Source: Gymnodinialimonas phycosphaerae
GTDB lineage: Bacteria > Pseudomonadota > Alphaproteobacteria > Rhodobacterales > Rhodobacteraceae
DNA length: 64,000 nucleotides
Reading direction: 5' to 3'
Assembly: GCF_019195455.1 (NCBI RefSeq)
Contig: NZ_JAIMBW010000001.1
Location: 1,240,001-1,304,000 of the forward strand
In this document: piece by piece, positions 7,585 to 17,300 of the stretch
How the letters are laid out: the number at the start of each line of letters is the position of its first letter
Numbering within the stretch: the stretch's first letter is position 1
Program-made: the position numbers and the translations under genes
The notes under the pieces: generated by a model
The model's input: the letters and a program-made list of their open reading frames with translations, nothing else
Database searches by the model: none
Told to the model about the DNA's origin: nothing

Positions 7585-10005
7585 ATGAAATCCCACACCC
7601 GTGTCTGTATCATCGGCGGCGGCGTCGTCGGCTGTTCCGTCGCCTATCACCTGACGAAACTGGGCTGGTCCGATGTCACGCTGCTGGAACGCTCCGAGTT
7701 GACGTCGGGGTCCACCTGGCACGCGGCGGGCGGGTTTCACACCCTCAACGGCGACACCAATATGGCCGCCCTCCAAGGCTACACGATCCGCCTCTACCGC
7801 GAATTGGAAGAGCTGACCGGCATGTCCTGTGGCCTGCACCACGTGGGTGGCGTGACATTGGCGGACACGCCAGAGCGGCTCGATATGCTGAAAGCCGAGC
7901 GCGCCAAGCACCGTTTCATGGGGCTGGAGACCGAGATTATCGGCCCTGATGACATCGCCAAGCTGGCCCCAATCACCAATACCGACGGCATCCTCGGGGG
8001 CCTCTACGACCCCCTCGACGGCCACCTTGACCCTTCTGGAACGACCTATGCATATGCCAAGGCCGCGCGCATGGGCGGGACGGAAATTCACCTGCATACC
8101 AAGGTGTTGCAGACCAACGCTCGTGTGGATGGATCGTGGGAGATCGTCACCGACAAGGGCACGATCATCGCCGAGCATCTGGTGAACGCCGCGGGCCTCT
8201 GGGCACGCGAAGTGGCGGCGATGGCCGGCTGCTACCTGCCCCTGCATCCGATGGAGCATCAGTACCTCGTCACCGAGGACACGCCCGAGATCTACGAGCG
8301 CGACACAGAGCACCCCCATGTGATGGACCCGGCGGGCGAATCCTATCTGCGGCAAGAAGGGCGCGGGCTGTGCATCGGCTTCTACGAGAAGACCTGCCGC
8401 CCCTGGGCCGTGGACGGCACCCCGTGGGACTTCGGCCACGAATTGCTGCCCGATGACTTCGACAAGATCGAGGACTCCATCGCTTTCGCTTTCCGCCGCT
8501 TCCCGGTGCTGGAACGCGCAGGCGTCAAATCCGTCATCCACGGCCCCTTTACCTTCGCGCCCGATGGCAACCCCCTGGTGGGTCCCGTGCCGGGCCTGCG
8601 CAACTACTGGTCGGCCTGCGGCGTGATGGCGGGCTTCAGCCAGGGCGGCGGCGTCGGCCTGTCGCTGGCCCAGTGGATGATCGAGGGCGAAGCCGAGCGG
8701 GACGTGATGGCCATGGACGTGGCGCGCTTCGGGCGGATCCTCACGCCAGCCTATACGTTGCCAAAGGTGGTGGAGAATTATCAGACACGGTTTTCCGTGG
8801 TCTACCCCAATGAAGAGCTTCCCGCCGCCCGCCCCTTCCGCACGACGCCGATGTATGACGTCTTCGATCAGATGGGCGCGGTCTGGGGCCAGCAATACGG
8901 GCTGGAGGTGCCGAATTACTTCGCCGAACCCGGCGAGCCCCGCTACGAGACACCGTCGTTCCGCCGCTCGAACGCTTGGGACGCCACCGCCCGCGAAGTC
9001 CGCGCGGTGCGCGAGGCGGTGGGCATCAACGAAGTGCAGAACTTCGGCAAATACGACGTGCAAGGCCCCGGCGCGCGGGCGTGGTTGGACCGGATCATGG
9101 CAGGCCGCATCCCCAACCCGGGCCGTCTGTCGCTGACACCCATGCTGTCGCCCAAAGGCAAGATCATCGGCGACTTTACGGTCACGTGCCTGTCAAAGAC
9201 GCACTTCCAACTGACCGGATCCTACGGCGCGCAGGACTACCATATGCGCTGGTTCATGGCCAATCCGCCCGACGACGCGGGTGGGGACGTGACCCTCGAT
9301 AACGTCTCGGATCGCCGCACCGGCTTCCAGATCGCCGGCCCCCGCGCGCGGGAGGTGTTGCAGGCCGTCGTCCGCGAGGACGTGAGCGACATGAAGTTCA
9401 TGGACGCGCGCCAACTTGGCATCGGATATGCCACCGCCTTCGTGCAGCGGGTCAGCTACACCGGCGATCTGGGCTATGAGATCTATGTCGACGCGATGGA
9501 ACAACGGGCGCTGTGGGATGTGCTGTGGAAGGCCGGAGAGCCGCTGGGAATGCGGCCCTTCGGGATGCGGGCGATGATGTCGCTCAGGCTGGATAAATTC
9601 TTCGGGTCGTGGATGCGAGAGTTCTCGCCAGACTATACGCCCGCCGAGACGGGGCTTGATCGTTTCATCGCCTGGAAGAAGAACGTGGACTTCATCGGGT
9701 GCGCCGCCGTGGAAGCAGAACGAACCAATGCGCCCAAACGCACCCTCGCCGCGTTCATCGTGGACGCGGATGACGCCGATGTCGTGGCCTACGAGCCGAT
9801 CTGGATCGACGGCCAAGTGCAGGGCTTCTGCACCTCTGGTGGCTATTCGCACACCGCCCAGAAATCCGTGGCCCTCGGGTTTGTTCCCAGGGATCACGCA
9901 GTTGACGGGCTGGAGGTCGAGATCGAGATCCTGGGCCACATGCGCCCGGCCCGCCTGGTCACGGAACCGCTGTTCGACTTTGAGCACGCGCGGATGCGCG
10001 GATGA
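7585..10005 (+). CDS. FAD-dependent GcvT-family oxidoreductase (dimethylglycine/sarcosine dehydrogenase type)
   Basis: 806 aa from the ATG at 7585, preceded by a strong AGGAGG. The N-terminal DAO domain has the dinucleotide motif IIGGGVVGCSVAYHL (~9-23). The motif GSTWHAAG places a histidine at residue 46, where dimethylglycine and sarcosine dehydrogenases attach FAD covalently. An FAO-type linker follows (~370-430), then a GcvT folate-binding domain and a GcvT C-terminal barrel (~440-800). The family oxidatively demethylates N-methyl amino acids, passing the C1 unit to tetrahydrofolate. The exact substrate (dimethylglycine, sarcosine or another) is not decidable. The stop overlaps the next gene's start. 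Confidence 0.88.
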   Translation: MKSHTRVCIIGGGVVGCSVAYHLTKLGWSDVTLLERSELTSGSTWHAAGGFHTLNGDTNMAALQGYTIRLYRELEELTGMSCGLHHVGGVTLADTPERLDMLKAERAKHRFMGLETEIIGPDDIAKLAPITNTDGILGGLYDPLDGHLDPSGTTYAYAKAARMGGTEIHLHTKVLQTNARVDGSWEIVTDKGTIIAEHLVNAAGLWAREVAAMAGCYLPLHPMEHQYLVTEDTPEIYERDTEHPHVMDPAGESYLRQEGRGLCIGFYEKTCRPWAVDGTPWDFGHELLPDDFDKIEDSIAFAFRRFPVLERAGVKSVIHGPFTFAPDGNPLVGPVPGLRNYWSACGVMAGFSQGGGVGLSLAQWMIEGEAERDVMAMDVARFGRILTPAYTLPKVVENYQTRFSVVYPNEELPAARPFRTTPMYDVFDQMGAVWGQQYGLEVPNYFAEPGEPRYETPSFRRSNAWDATAREVRAVREAVGINEVQNFGKYDVQGPGARAWLDRIMAGRIPNPGRLSLTPMLSPKGKIIGDFTVTCLSKTHFQLTGSYGAQDYHMRWFMANPPDDAGGDVTLDNVSDRRTGFQIAGPRAREVLQAVVREDVSDMKFMDARQLGIGYATAFVQRVSYTGDLGYEIYVDAMEQRALWDVLWKAGEPLGMRPFGMRAMMSLRLDKFFGSWMREFSPDYTPAETGLDRFIAWKKNVDFIGCAAVEAERTNAPKRTLAAFIVDADDADVVAYEPIWIDGQVQGFCTSGGYSHTAQKSVALGFVPRDHAVDGLEVEIEILGHMRPARLVTEPLFDFEHARMRG

Positions 10006-10580
10006 GGGGCCTGATCGTCCTGCTCGCCGCAGGCACATCAAGCCGTATGCGCGGCGCAGACAAGTTGCTGGAGTCGGTGGACGATCAGCCGCTTCTCCGG
10101 CTCATGGCCAAGCGCTGCGTGAAAGCTGGACCGACGCGGATCGTCCTTGGTCCGGACCAACCCAACCGACGCGCGGCGCTGGACGGCATCGACGTTGAGA
10201 TCGTCGAAGCCGAGGGCACCGACGGTATGGCCGCCTCCCTTCGGGCGGGCGTCAGCGGATTGAAGAACCAAAGCGTCATGATCGCCTTGGCCGATATGCC
10301 CGAAATCACGGCAAGTGATTTGCATCTGCTTTTCAGCCTGCACGACCAGGGCCTCTCGCCGATCATCCAGGCGGCGGGCGAAGACGGCACTCCGGGACAA
10401 CCCGTTGTTTTCGCGCCGAAATACCTCAAGCACCTTGGCAAGCTGCAAGGCGACGAAGGGGCGCGGTCGATCCTGAAGGCCCATGCCCGTGATGTTGCGC
10501 TGATCCCGTTGAAGGGTGATCGCGCCACCACGGACCTTGATACGCCCGAGGATTGGGCGACATGGCGGGCACACAGTTAG
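10002..10580 (+). CDS. MobA-like nucleotidyltransferase
   Basis: 192 aa overlapping the previous stop as ATGA. It begins with the NTP-transferase signature LLAAGTSSRMRGADKLL (~6-22) and has a LADMPEIT strand (~98) containing the metal-binding aspartate. This pattern fits MobA/MocA proteins, which add CMP or GMP to molybdopterin, or a related sugar-nucleotide transferase. Coupling to the GcvT-family dehydrogenase, which needs no molybdenum, makes the substrate unclear. A strong hairpin follows at 10628. Confidence 0.75.
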   Translation: MRGLIVLLAAGTSSRMRGADKLLESVDDQPLLRLMAKRCVKAGPTRIVLGPDQPNRRAALDGIDVEIVEAEGTDGMAASLRAGVSGLKNQSVMIALADMPEITASDLHLLFSLHDQGLSPIIQAAGEDGTPGQPVVFAPKYLKHLGKLQGDEGARSILKAHARDVALIPLKGDRATTDLDTPEDWATWRAHS

Positions 10581-10627
10581 CGTCATGCGACGCGTGCCAA
10601 CCCTTTCCAAAGCCCTGAAATGTAAAA

Positions 10628-10657
10628 CGGACGACCTCAGCCCCCTGAGGTCGTCCG
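10628..10657 (+). terminator. Hairpin after the MobA-like gene
   Basis: Thirteen bases, CGGACGACCTCAG, pair perfectly with 10645-10657 across a four-base CCCC loop. Short A/T runs flank both sides, so it may stop transcription in either direction between the convergent MobA-like and RTX genes. Confidence 0.7.
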
Positions 10658-10736
10658 CAAAACTCATCACGCGACAAATCGTCTACTCGTTAAAGATCAA
10701 CGCGATCACTCGTGACGCGTAGCTACAGTGTCCGGA

Positions 10737-10768
10737 GGGACGCGTGTGGTGCGAGCAACACGCGTCCC
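10737..10768 (-). terminator. Hairpin just past the RTX gene stop
   Basis: GGGACGCGTGT (10737-10747) pairs perfectly with ACACGCGTCCC (10758-10768) over a 10-base loop, starting 9 bp after the RTX stop codon. The 11-bp GC-rich stem would end or protect the 7-kb transcript; the U-tract is weak. Confidence 0.6.
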
Positions 10769-10776
10769 CTAGGCCG

Positions 10777-11360
10777 TCAGAGGCGAAGAAGTTTCGCCTC
10801 GTGGGCCTTAAGCGAGCGGCGCGCGGCCGCGTAGTCTGTCAGGCCGCCCTGGGTGGCAAGCTCGGGGAACAGCGCGAAGATCTCTTCGCGTGTCGCCTCG
10901 CCCATCGATCCCAGGGACTGGTCGCCGGGCTGGAAGCTTTCCGTCCAGGCGCCGTCCGACAGCACCACTTCGTGGCGGTCGAACATGAAGTGGATGTAGG
11001 TGGTGCGCATCGTATCCATGACGCTCACGCCCTGCTTGCCGATCAGGTGCTTGGCTGCGACCAGAACTTCGCTCTCTTCGAAGTAGAGTTGCGGAGTCTC
11101 GCCGGTGATCAGCACGCGGTGTTGCGGGCTGACCAGCATGTCACGCTCGGGCAGGTTGCGCCCCAGCGATCCAGCCTTGATCAGGATCGGCTTCAGGTTA
11201 TCCCCTTTGGCCAGTTCCGTGCGGTTCAGTGTCCGGTTTCCGGTCCAACGGATCTCCTGGATGCCATTGTCGCGGGTGATGACCTTGTCGCCTTCGCGCA
11301 GGGTTTCCACCGGGACTTCACCACGTGGTGTGGCGATCATCGTCCCCGGCGTGAAGCAGG
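10777..11360 (-). other. Hint (hedgehog/intein-like) domain at the RTX C-terminus
   Basis: The domain starts at CFTPGTMIATPRGEVPVETL, where the cysteine is the expected nucleophile of a Hint fold, and continues through LREGDKVITRDNG and LVSPQHRVLI (B-block-like histidine). Hint domains can cleave or splice the peptide bond before the cysteine. No splicing C-extein follows, so autocleavage or surface anchoring is more likely than splicing. Confidence 0.8.
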
Positions 11361-14300
11361 GGATGACGTTTTCGATTTCCTTGAACGTCAGGCGACCGGA
11401 TTCTTCGGTCTGGGTGTCGTCCGTGTAGAAGATCACCGTGCCGGATTCGCCGGGCGTGCCGGTGGGGTCGATGGCATCGTCGAAGACAACCTTCAATGAG
11501 CCCGATCCCGTCAGGTCAAGGACATCTTCGTCCAGATCATCGGCGTCTTCGCCGCCGACAATCGTGTCGCCCACGCCTTCCTGGTAGTCGCCGGTCCCGT
11601 TGGGATCGGTAAAGGTGCCGACATTGAAGGTGTCGTCGCCGGTGCCACCGTCAAGGCTGTCTCCCCCCTGGCCACCGATGATCACATCATCGCCTTCGCC
11701 ACCCAGAACGGTGTCGTCGTCGATGCCGCCATCCAGCGTATCGTCGCCGGTGCCGCCGTCGATCAGGTCGTTGTCGTCCTCGCCGTTGACCACGTCGTCC
11801 CCTGCGCCGGCGTTGATCGTGTCATCGCCATTGTTGAGGATCGGATCAGCAAAGAAGCCGTCATTCGGATCATCGATAAGGTTGGCCAGCGGATCACCCA
11901 CGCCGCCGTCGATGGTGTCATCGCCATCGCCGGAGTTGATCAGGTCATCGCCCTCGCCGCCGACGATGCTGTCGTTGCCGTCACCGGTGGTGATGGTGTC
12001 CGCATCGGTGCCGCCGTCGATGACATTGTCACCGTCGCCCGCATCGATCAGGTCGGCATCATCGCCCGCATTGATCGTGTCATCGCCGTCACCGGTGGTG
12101 ATGGTGTCCTTGTTGTCATCCGGGTCGTCGCCGGGGGTGACGATGAAGCCCGTTCCCGTGGTGCCGATCGGCACGCCGAGGTCAGGGTTGAACGAGCCCG
12201 GATTGTCCGAGTTGATCTCGTTGTCGCCGTCCAGATCGGTGATGCTGTCCGCACCGGTGGACCCGGTGATGGTGTCATTGCCGAGGCCACCGTCGATCGT
12301 GTCATCGCCGGACCCGCCGGTCAGGCTGTCGTCACCTTCGCCGCCGTCAAGGACGTCGTCGCCCGCCCCGCCGGTGACGCTATCGTTGCCATCGCCGCCA
12401 GAAACCGTGTCGTCGCCCTCTTCACCGCGCACGGTGTCGTCGCCGTCACCGCCCATGACGATGTCATCGCCGTTACCGCCAAGGACGCTATCGTTGTCGT
12501 CGCCGCCATCCACGGTGTCGTCGCCTTCACCCGCGTTGATGGTGTCGTCGCCGCCGTTGCCACGGATGCTGTCGTCGTCGCCGTCGGGACCATCGATGAT
12601 GTCGCCGCCGCCATCGGTCGGGCCGTTGCTGTCGTCATAGAGCGGGTCCATGACCTCGTCGAACTCTTCGCCATCGACCACACCATCAGGGGCCTGCGGG
12701 GGAAGCAGCAGGTTTTCGATCTCACCGAAGGTGACTTCGACCCACTCGCCCTCATCGTTTTGCACTTCGACAGAGCCCGAGGTGCTGTCGCCGTCGCCAT
12801 CGGGCGTTTCCACCAGGTTCCGGTGCGCCACGAAGTCCGTCAGATCAAGCGTATCGTTGTCATCGCCGAAGGTGTTGCCTTCCACGAAGATGGCGGTGTC
12901 GTTGTCGCCGTTCTCGTCCACTTCGTCCTGATCGATGAAGATGCTGTCCGCATCGCCACCGCCGATGATGCTGTCGCCCGCGCCGCCGATGATCGTGTCA
13001 TCGCCTGCGTTGCCTTCCAGCGTATCGGAACCCCGACCACCCGAGATCTCATCGTCGCCGATGTTGCCCTGGATGAAGTCCTGGCCGTGGCCGCCTTCGA
13101 TGACATCGTCACCCTGGCCGCCGAGGATGCTGTCGTCATCCACACCGCCGTCGATGGTGTCGTCGCCGGTGCCACCGGTGATGGTATCGGCGTCATCCTG
13201 GCCATAGATCAGGTCGTCGCCAGCACCGCCTTCAATGCTGTCGGCATTGTTGAGCGGATCAGGATCGGGCCCGAACGGTGCGCCGAAGCCGTCGTCGGCA
13301 AGGTCGACCCCATCGGGAGCAGGCGTTTCCAGCCCGCCGAAGATGGTGTCATTTCCGCCACCACCCGAAAGCGTGTCATTGCCCTCGGAACCGATGAGAA
13401 GGTCGTCGCCCCCGCCACCAAGGACGCTGTCATCGTCAATGCCCGCGTCCACGGTGTCATCGCCGGTGCCCGCGTCAATGACGTCGGCATCGTCGCCGGT
13501 GGTGATGAAGTCATCGCCCTCACCGCCGTTGACCGTGTCCTTGTCATCATCGGGGTCGCCGTCAGGCGCCACTGCGGGGATCGGGCCGTAACCGGGCCAA
13601 CCCGCATCCAGCAGGTCGTTATCGCCGGAGGTGTCGATGGTGTCGTTGCCGTCACCGCCGTCAACCGAGTCCGCGCCGTCGCCACCGATGATGTCGTCAT
13701 CCCCGGTGCCGCCTTCGATCACGTCGTCGCCCACGCCACCGTCAAGGGTGTCGTCGCCGCCGCCGCCTTGCAGCGTGTCGTCGCCTTCGTCACCGCTCAG
13801 ATCGTCACCATCGTCGGTTGCGCCGCCGAAGATTTCGTCATCTCCGGTGCCGCCGGACACGGTGTCCGACCCCAAGCCTGCGTTGATAGTATCATCGCCG
13901 CCATTGCCCTCGATGACATCATCCAGGCCATCGGGCCCGTCGATGATGTCGCCGCCATTGTCCGTCGGTAGGTTGCCGTCGTCATAGCCGGGATTCATCA
14001 ATTCGCCGGTCTCTTCGCCGTCGACGACGCCATCGGGCAGCGGATCGTTCAGAACGATCTCGATCTCCGAGAACTCGATCGTCACGGGATCGCCGTTGTC
14101 GTTGTTGTAAACGGCCGTGCCTTTCTCGCCCACGCCCAGCACGGGATCGTAGGAGGGATCGGTCTCGTCATAGACCAGCGACACAAGGTCCAGGCCACGC
14201 AGGTCAAGGACGTCACCGTCATCGCCATTCTCGGGGCCCGCTTCGTCACCGGGCTGGGTGCCGTCCGAGCCGCCGTCCACGGTGATCGGGCTGTCACCCG

Positions 14301-17300
14301 ACAGGGTCGGATCAACAGTGAACACGTCGTCGCCGATGCCGCCGTCTGCGGTATCGCCTGCGCCGACCACAATGTCATCGTCGCCGTCGCCGCCGTCGAT
14401 CACGTCGTCGCCTTCGCCACCCGCCAGGGTGTCCGAGCCGTCGCCGCCGTCGATGGTGTCGTCGCCCGCGCCACCTTCCACGTCGTCGTCGCCGTCGCCA
14501 GCCGTGACAGAGTCGTCACCGTCACCCGCTTCCACATCGTCGTCGCCGTCGCCCGCGTCGATGGTGTCGTCGCCGTCACCACCCGTTACGTCATCGTCGC
14601 CGTCCCCGGTTTCCACGTCGATGCCTTCATCCGCATCCGATCCGTCGATCACGTCATCGCCGGAACCGGTGATGACCTTCTCGATTTCCTCGAAGGTGAT
14701 GTCAGCGGGATCATCGTCATCGGCGTCGAGGCCGTTGACGGTGCCCTCTTCAGGGTTGGTGCCGAATTCAACGGTCAGGTCGTCGGTCTGGTCGCCAAGG
14801 TCCAGCACGTCGCCCTCATCGCCATTCTCGGGACCATCGGGGTTGCCGTCGGTGCCGTCGGAACCGCCATCGATGGTGACATCGTTGGGTACGGTCGGGT
14901 CGGTTGCGTCCACGGTGAACACGTCGTCACCGGTGCCGCCATCGGCCACATCGTTGCCGCCGACCGCGATGTCGTCATCGCCTTCGCCGCCACTCAGCGT
15001 GTCATCGCCTTCGCCGCCTGCAATCACGTCCGCGCCGGTGCCGCCGTCGATGTCATCGTCGCCGCCCGCACCATTGATGGTGTCGTCGCCGCCGTTGCCC
15101 TCGATCGTGTCGTCGCCATCGGTGATGATGTCGCCGCCCTGATCGGTGGGCAGGTTGCTGTCGTCATAGCCGAGGACCATTTCCTCGCCCGTCTCCTCGC
15201 CGTCGACGATGCCGTCCTGCGGTGTCGGGTCTGCGCCGACCTCGATGGTGTGAACCGCCGAGTCCGTGCCGCCTGCCCCATCCGAGATGGTGTAGGACAC
15301 GGTCGCCGTGCCCTCGAAACCCGCGGCGGGCGTAAAGGTGTAGACACCCTCGGTGCCAGTCGGGGTCAGCGTCCCCTGCGAGGCGGGAACCGTCGCCGAA
15401 GTGACCGTCAGGTCGGACGCCGGGTTATCCACGTCGCTGTCATTGGCAAGCAGGTTGATCTCGACCGCTGTCTCGAACTCGGTCGTATCGCCATCGTCCA
15501 CCGCATCGGGGTCATCGTTGACCGGGGTGACCGATACAACGATATCCGCAGTGTCCGTGCCGCCATTCCCGTCCGAGATGGTGTAGGTGATCGTCGCCTC
15601 GCCGTTGAAGTTCTCGGCGGGCGTGAACAGCAATTCCCCAGCCACGATGGCCACGGTGCCCTGTTCGCTTGGCACGGAGGCGCCGGTGATCTCAAGCGTG
15701 TCGCCGTCCACATCGGTGTCGTTGTCGAGCACATCGATGGTGATCGCGGTATCCTCGGGCGTGGTGGCGGCGTCGTTTACCGCATCGGGCGCATCGTTGA
15801 CCGGATCCACCGCGAGGGTGACCGTGGCCGTATCCGTGCCGCCATTGCCGTCGGAAATGGTGTAGGTGAAGCTGTCTACGCCGTTGAAGTCCTCATTCGG
15901 CGTATAGGTGTAGTCGCCATTGGCATCGACCGTGACCGTGCCGTTACTGGGGTCGGTGTTGGAGATCACTTCAAGCGTGTCACCGGCGTTGGGATCGGTG
16001 TCGTTGCCCAACACGTTGCCGGTGATGACGGTATCCTCGTCGCCAGAGTTGGCGTCATCCACCGCATCGGGATCTTCGTTGGTGGGATCCGTCAGGATCG
16101 TCTCGATGCCTTCAAAGGTCAGGACCGAGCCGTCCTCGAAAGTGACGGTACCGGCGGTGGCGCCGTCGTCATTGGCGTCTGCCGCATCGTTGATCGTCAC
16201 CACACCCGCACCCCGCAGGTCGAGCACGTCGTTGTCGGTGGTCTCGTCGGGGCCATTGCCGCCATCGATGGTGTCGCCGTCGCCGTCCTCGGCAGAGCTC
16301 ACGATGAACGTGTCATCGCCATCGTCGCCGAACAGCGCGTCCGTGCCGGTGCCGCCGGTCAGCGTGTCATCGCCGTCCTGGCCGTAGATCAGGTCGTCGC
16401 CCTCACCGCCGTCGAGATCGTCATTGCCGGGCGCGCCCGTGTCGACAACCAAGCCGCCCGTGTCGAAGTAGACGTCGGTGACGTTGATGCCGGAGTTGTT
16501 GGAACCGTCCTGCGTGTGGAAGATTTCGATCGAGGACACAGGGCCCGGGATCGTGACCAGAACGGAGTACTCGTCAGACGTGTCGGGCAGGTAGCCGCCA
16601 TTGCTGTCAGCCGTGTCATTGCCCGTGACACCATCGGTGTCGAGCAGCGTCAGGTTATCGCCACCGTCAAGGATCACCTCGATGGGATCGCCGTTCGCAT
16701 CGAACGCCTTGATGCGAACGATGCCGTCGCCGTCGATGTCATTGACGCGGAACGAGACGTTCTCGACCGGGTCGGAGAAGTCGAGCTTATAGGTGTCGGA
16801 TTTCCCCTCACAACCGGTTTCGCTGTCAAGCGATGAGGTCGCGTCCACCGCACCAAGGGTGCCGGTGTCGATGCCAGCCACGTTCTGCGTGTCGGTCGAG
16901 ATGTCGTCGGATGCGCCGCCGTCGGCCTCGGTGAAGGTCACCGTGACGTTGCCGGTATCCTGGCTGAAGTTCGGCGCACCGGTGTTGGGGGCAAGATCCC
17001 ATTGGAACACTTCCCGCGTTGCACCGTCGCCGGAGACCGCGCTGCTTTGATCGCCATAGATGGTATCGTTGCCCGTTGAGCCGTCGATCTCGTCGTCGCC
17101 GGACCCGCCAGAGATAAGATCATCGCCTGCGCCCGCGTCGATGGTGTCATCGCCGCCATTGCCCATGATGATGTCATCGTCGCCATCGGCACCGTCGATG
17201 GTCTGCCCGCCGCCATCGGTGGGGGCGTTGGCATCATCGTAGCCCGGGGTCATCACCTCGCCGAAGTTCTCACCATCGACAACCTCGCCTTCGGGAAGCG

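Noticed and set aside
12760..13971. Long plus-strand open frames across the RTX gene (also 11600-12640, 14258-15142, 15250-16836)
   Set aside because: They are antisense products of the Asp/Gly-rich RTX repeats, have monotonous Ser/Pro or Val/Ile composition, and no ribosome-binding sites.
11600..17200. CRISPR-like periodic repeats
   Set aside because: The periodicity is 27 bp in coding phase, from the 9-residue RTX motif, with no unique spacers between constant repeats.
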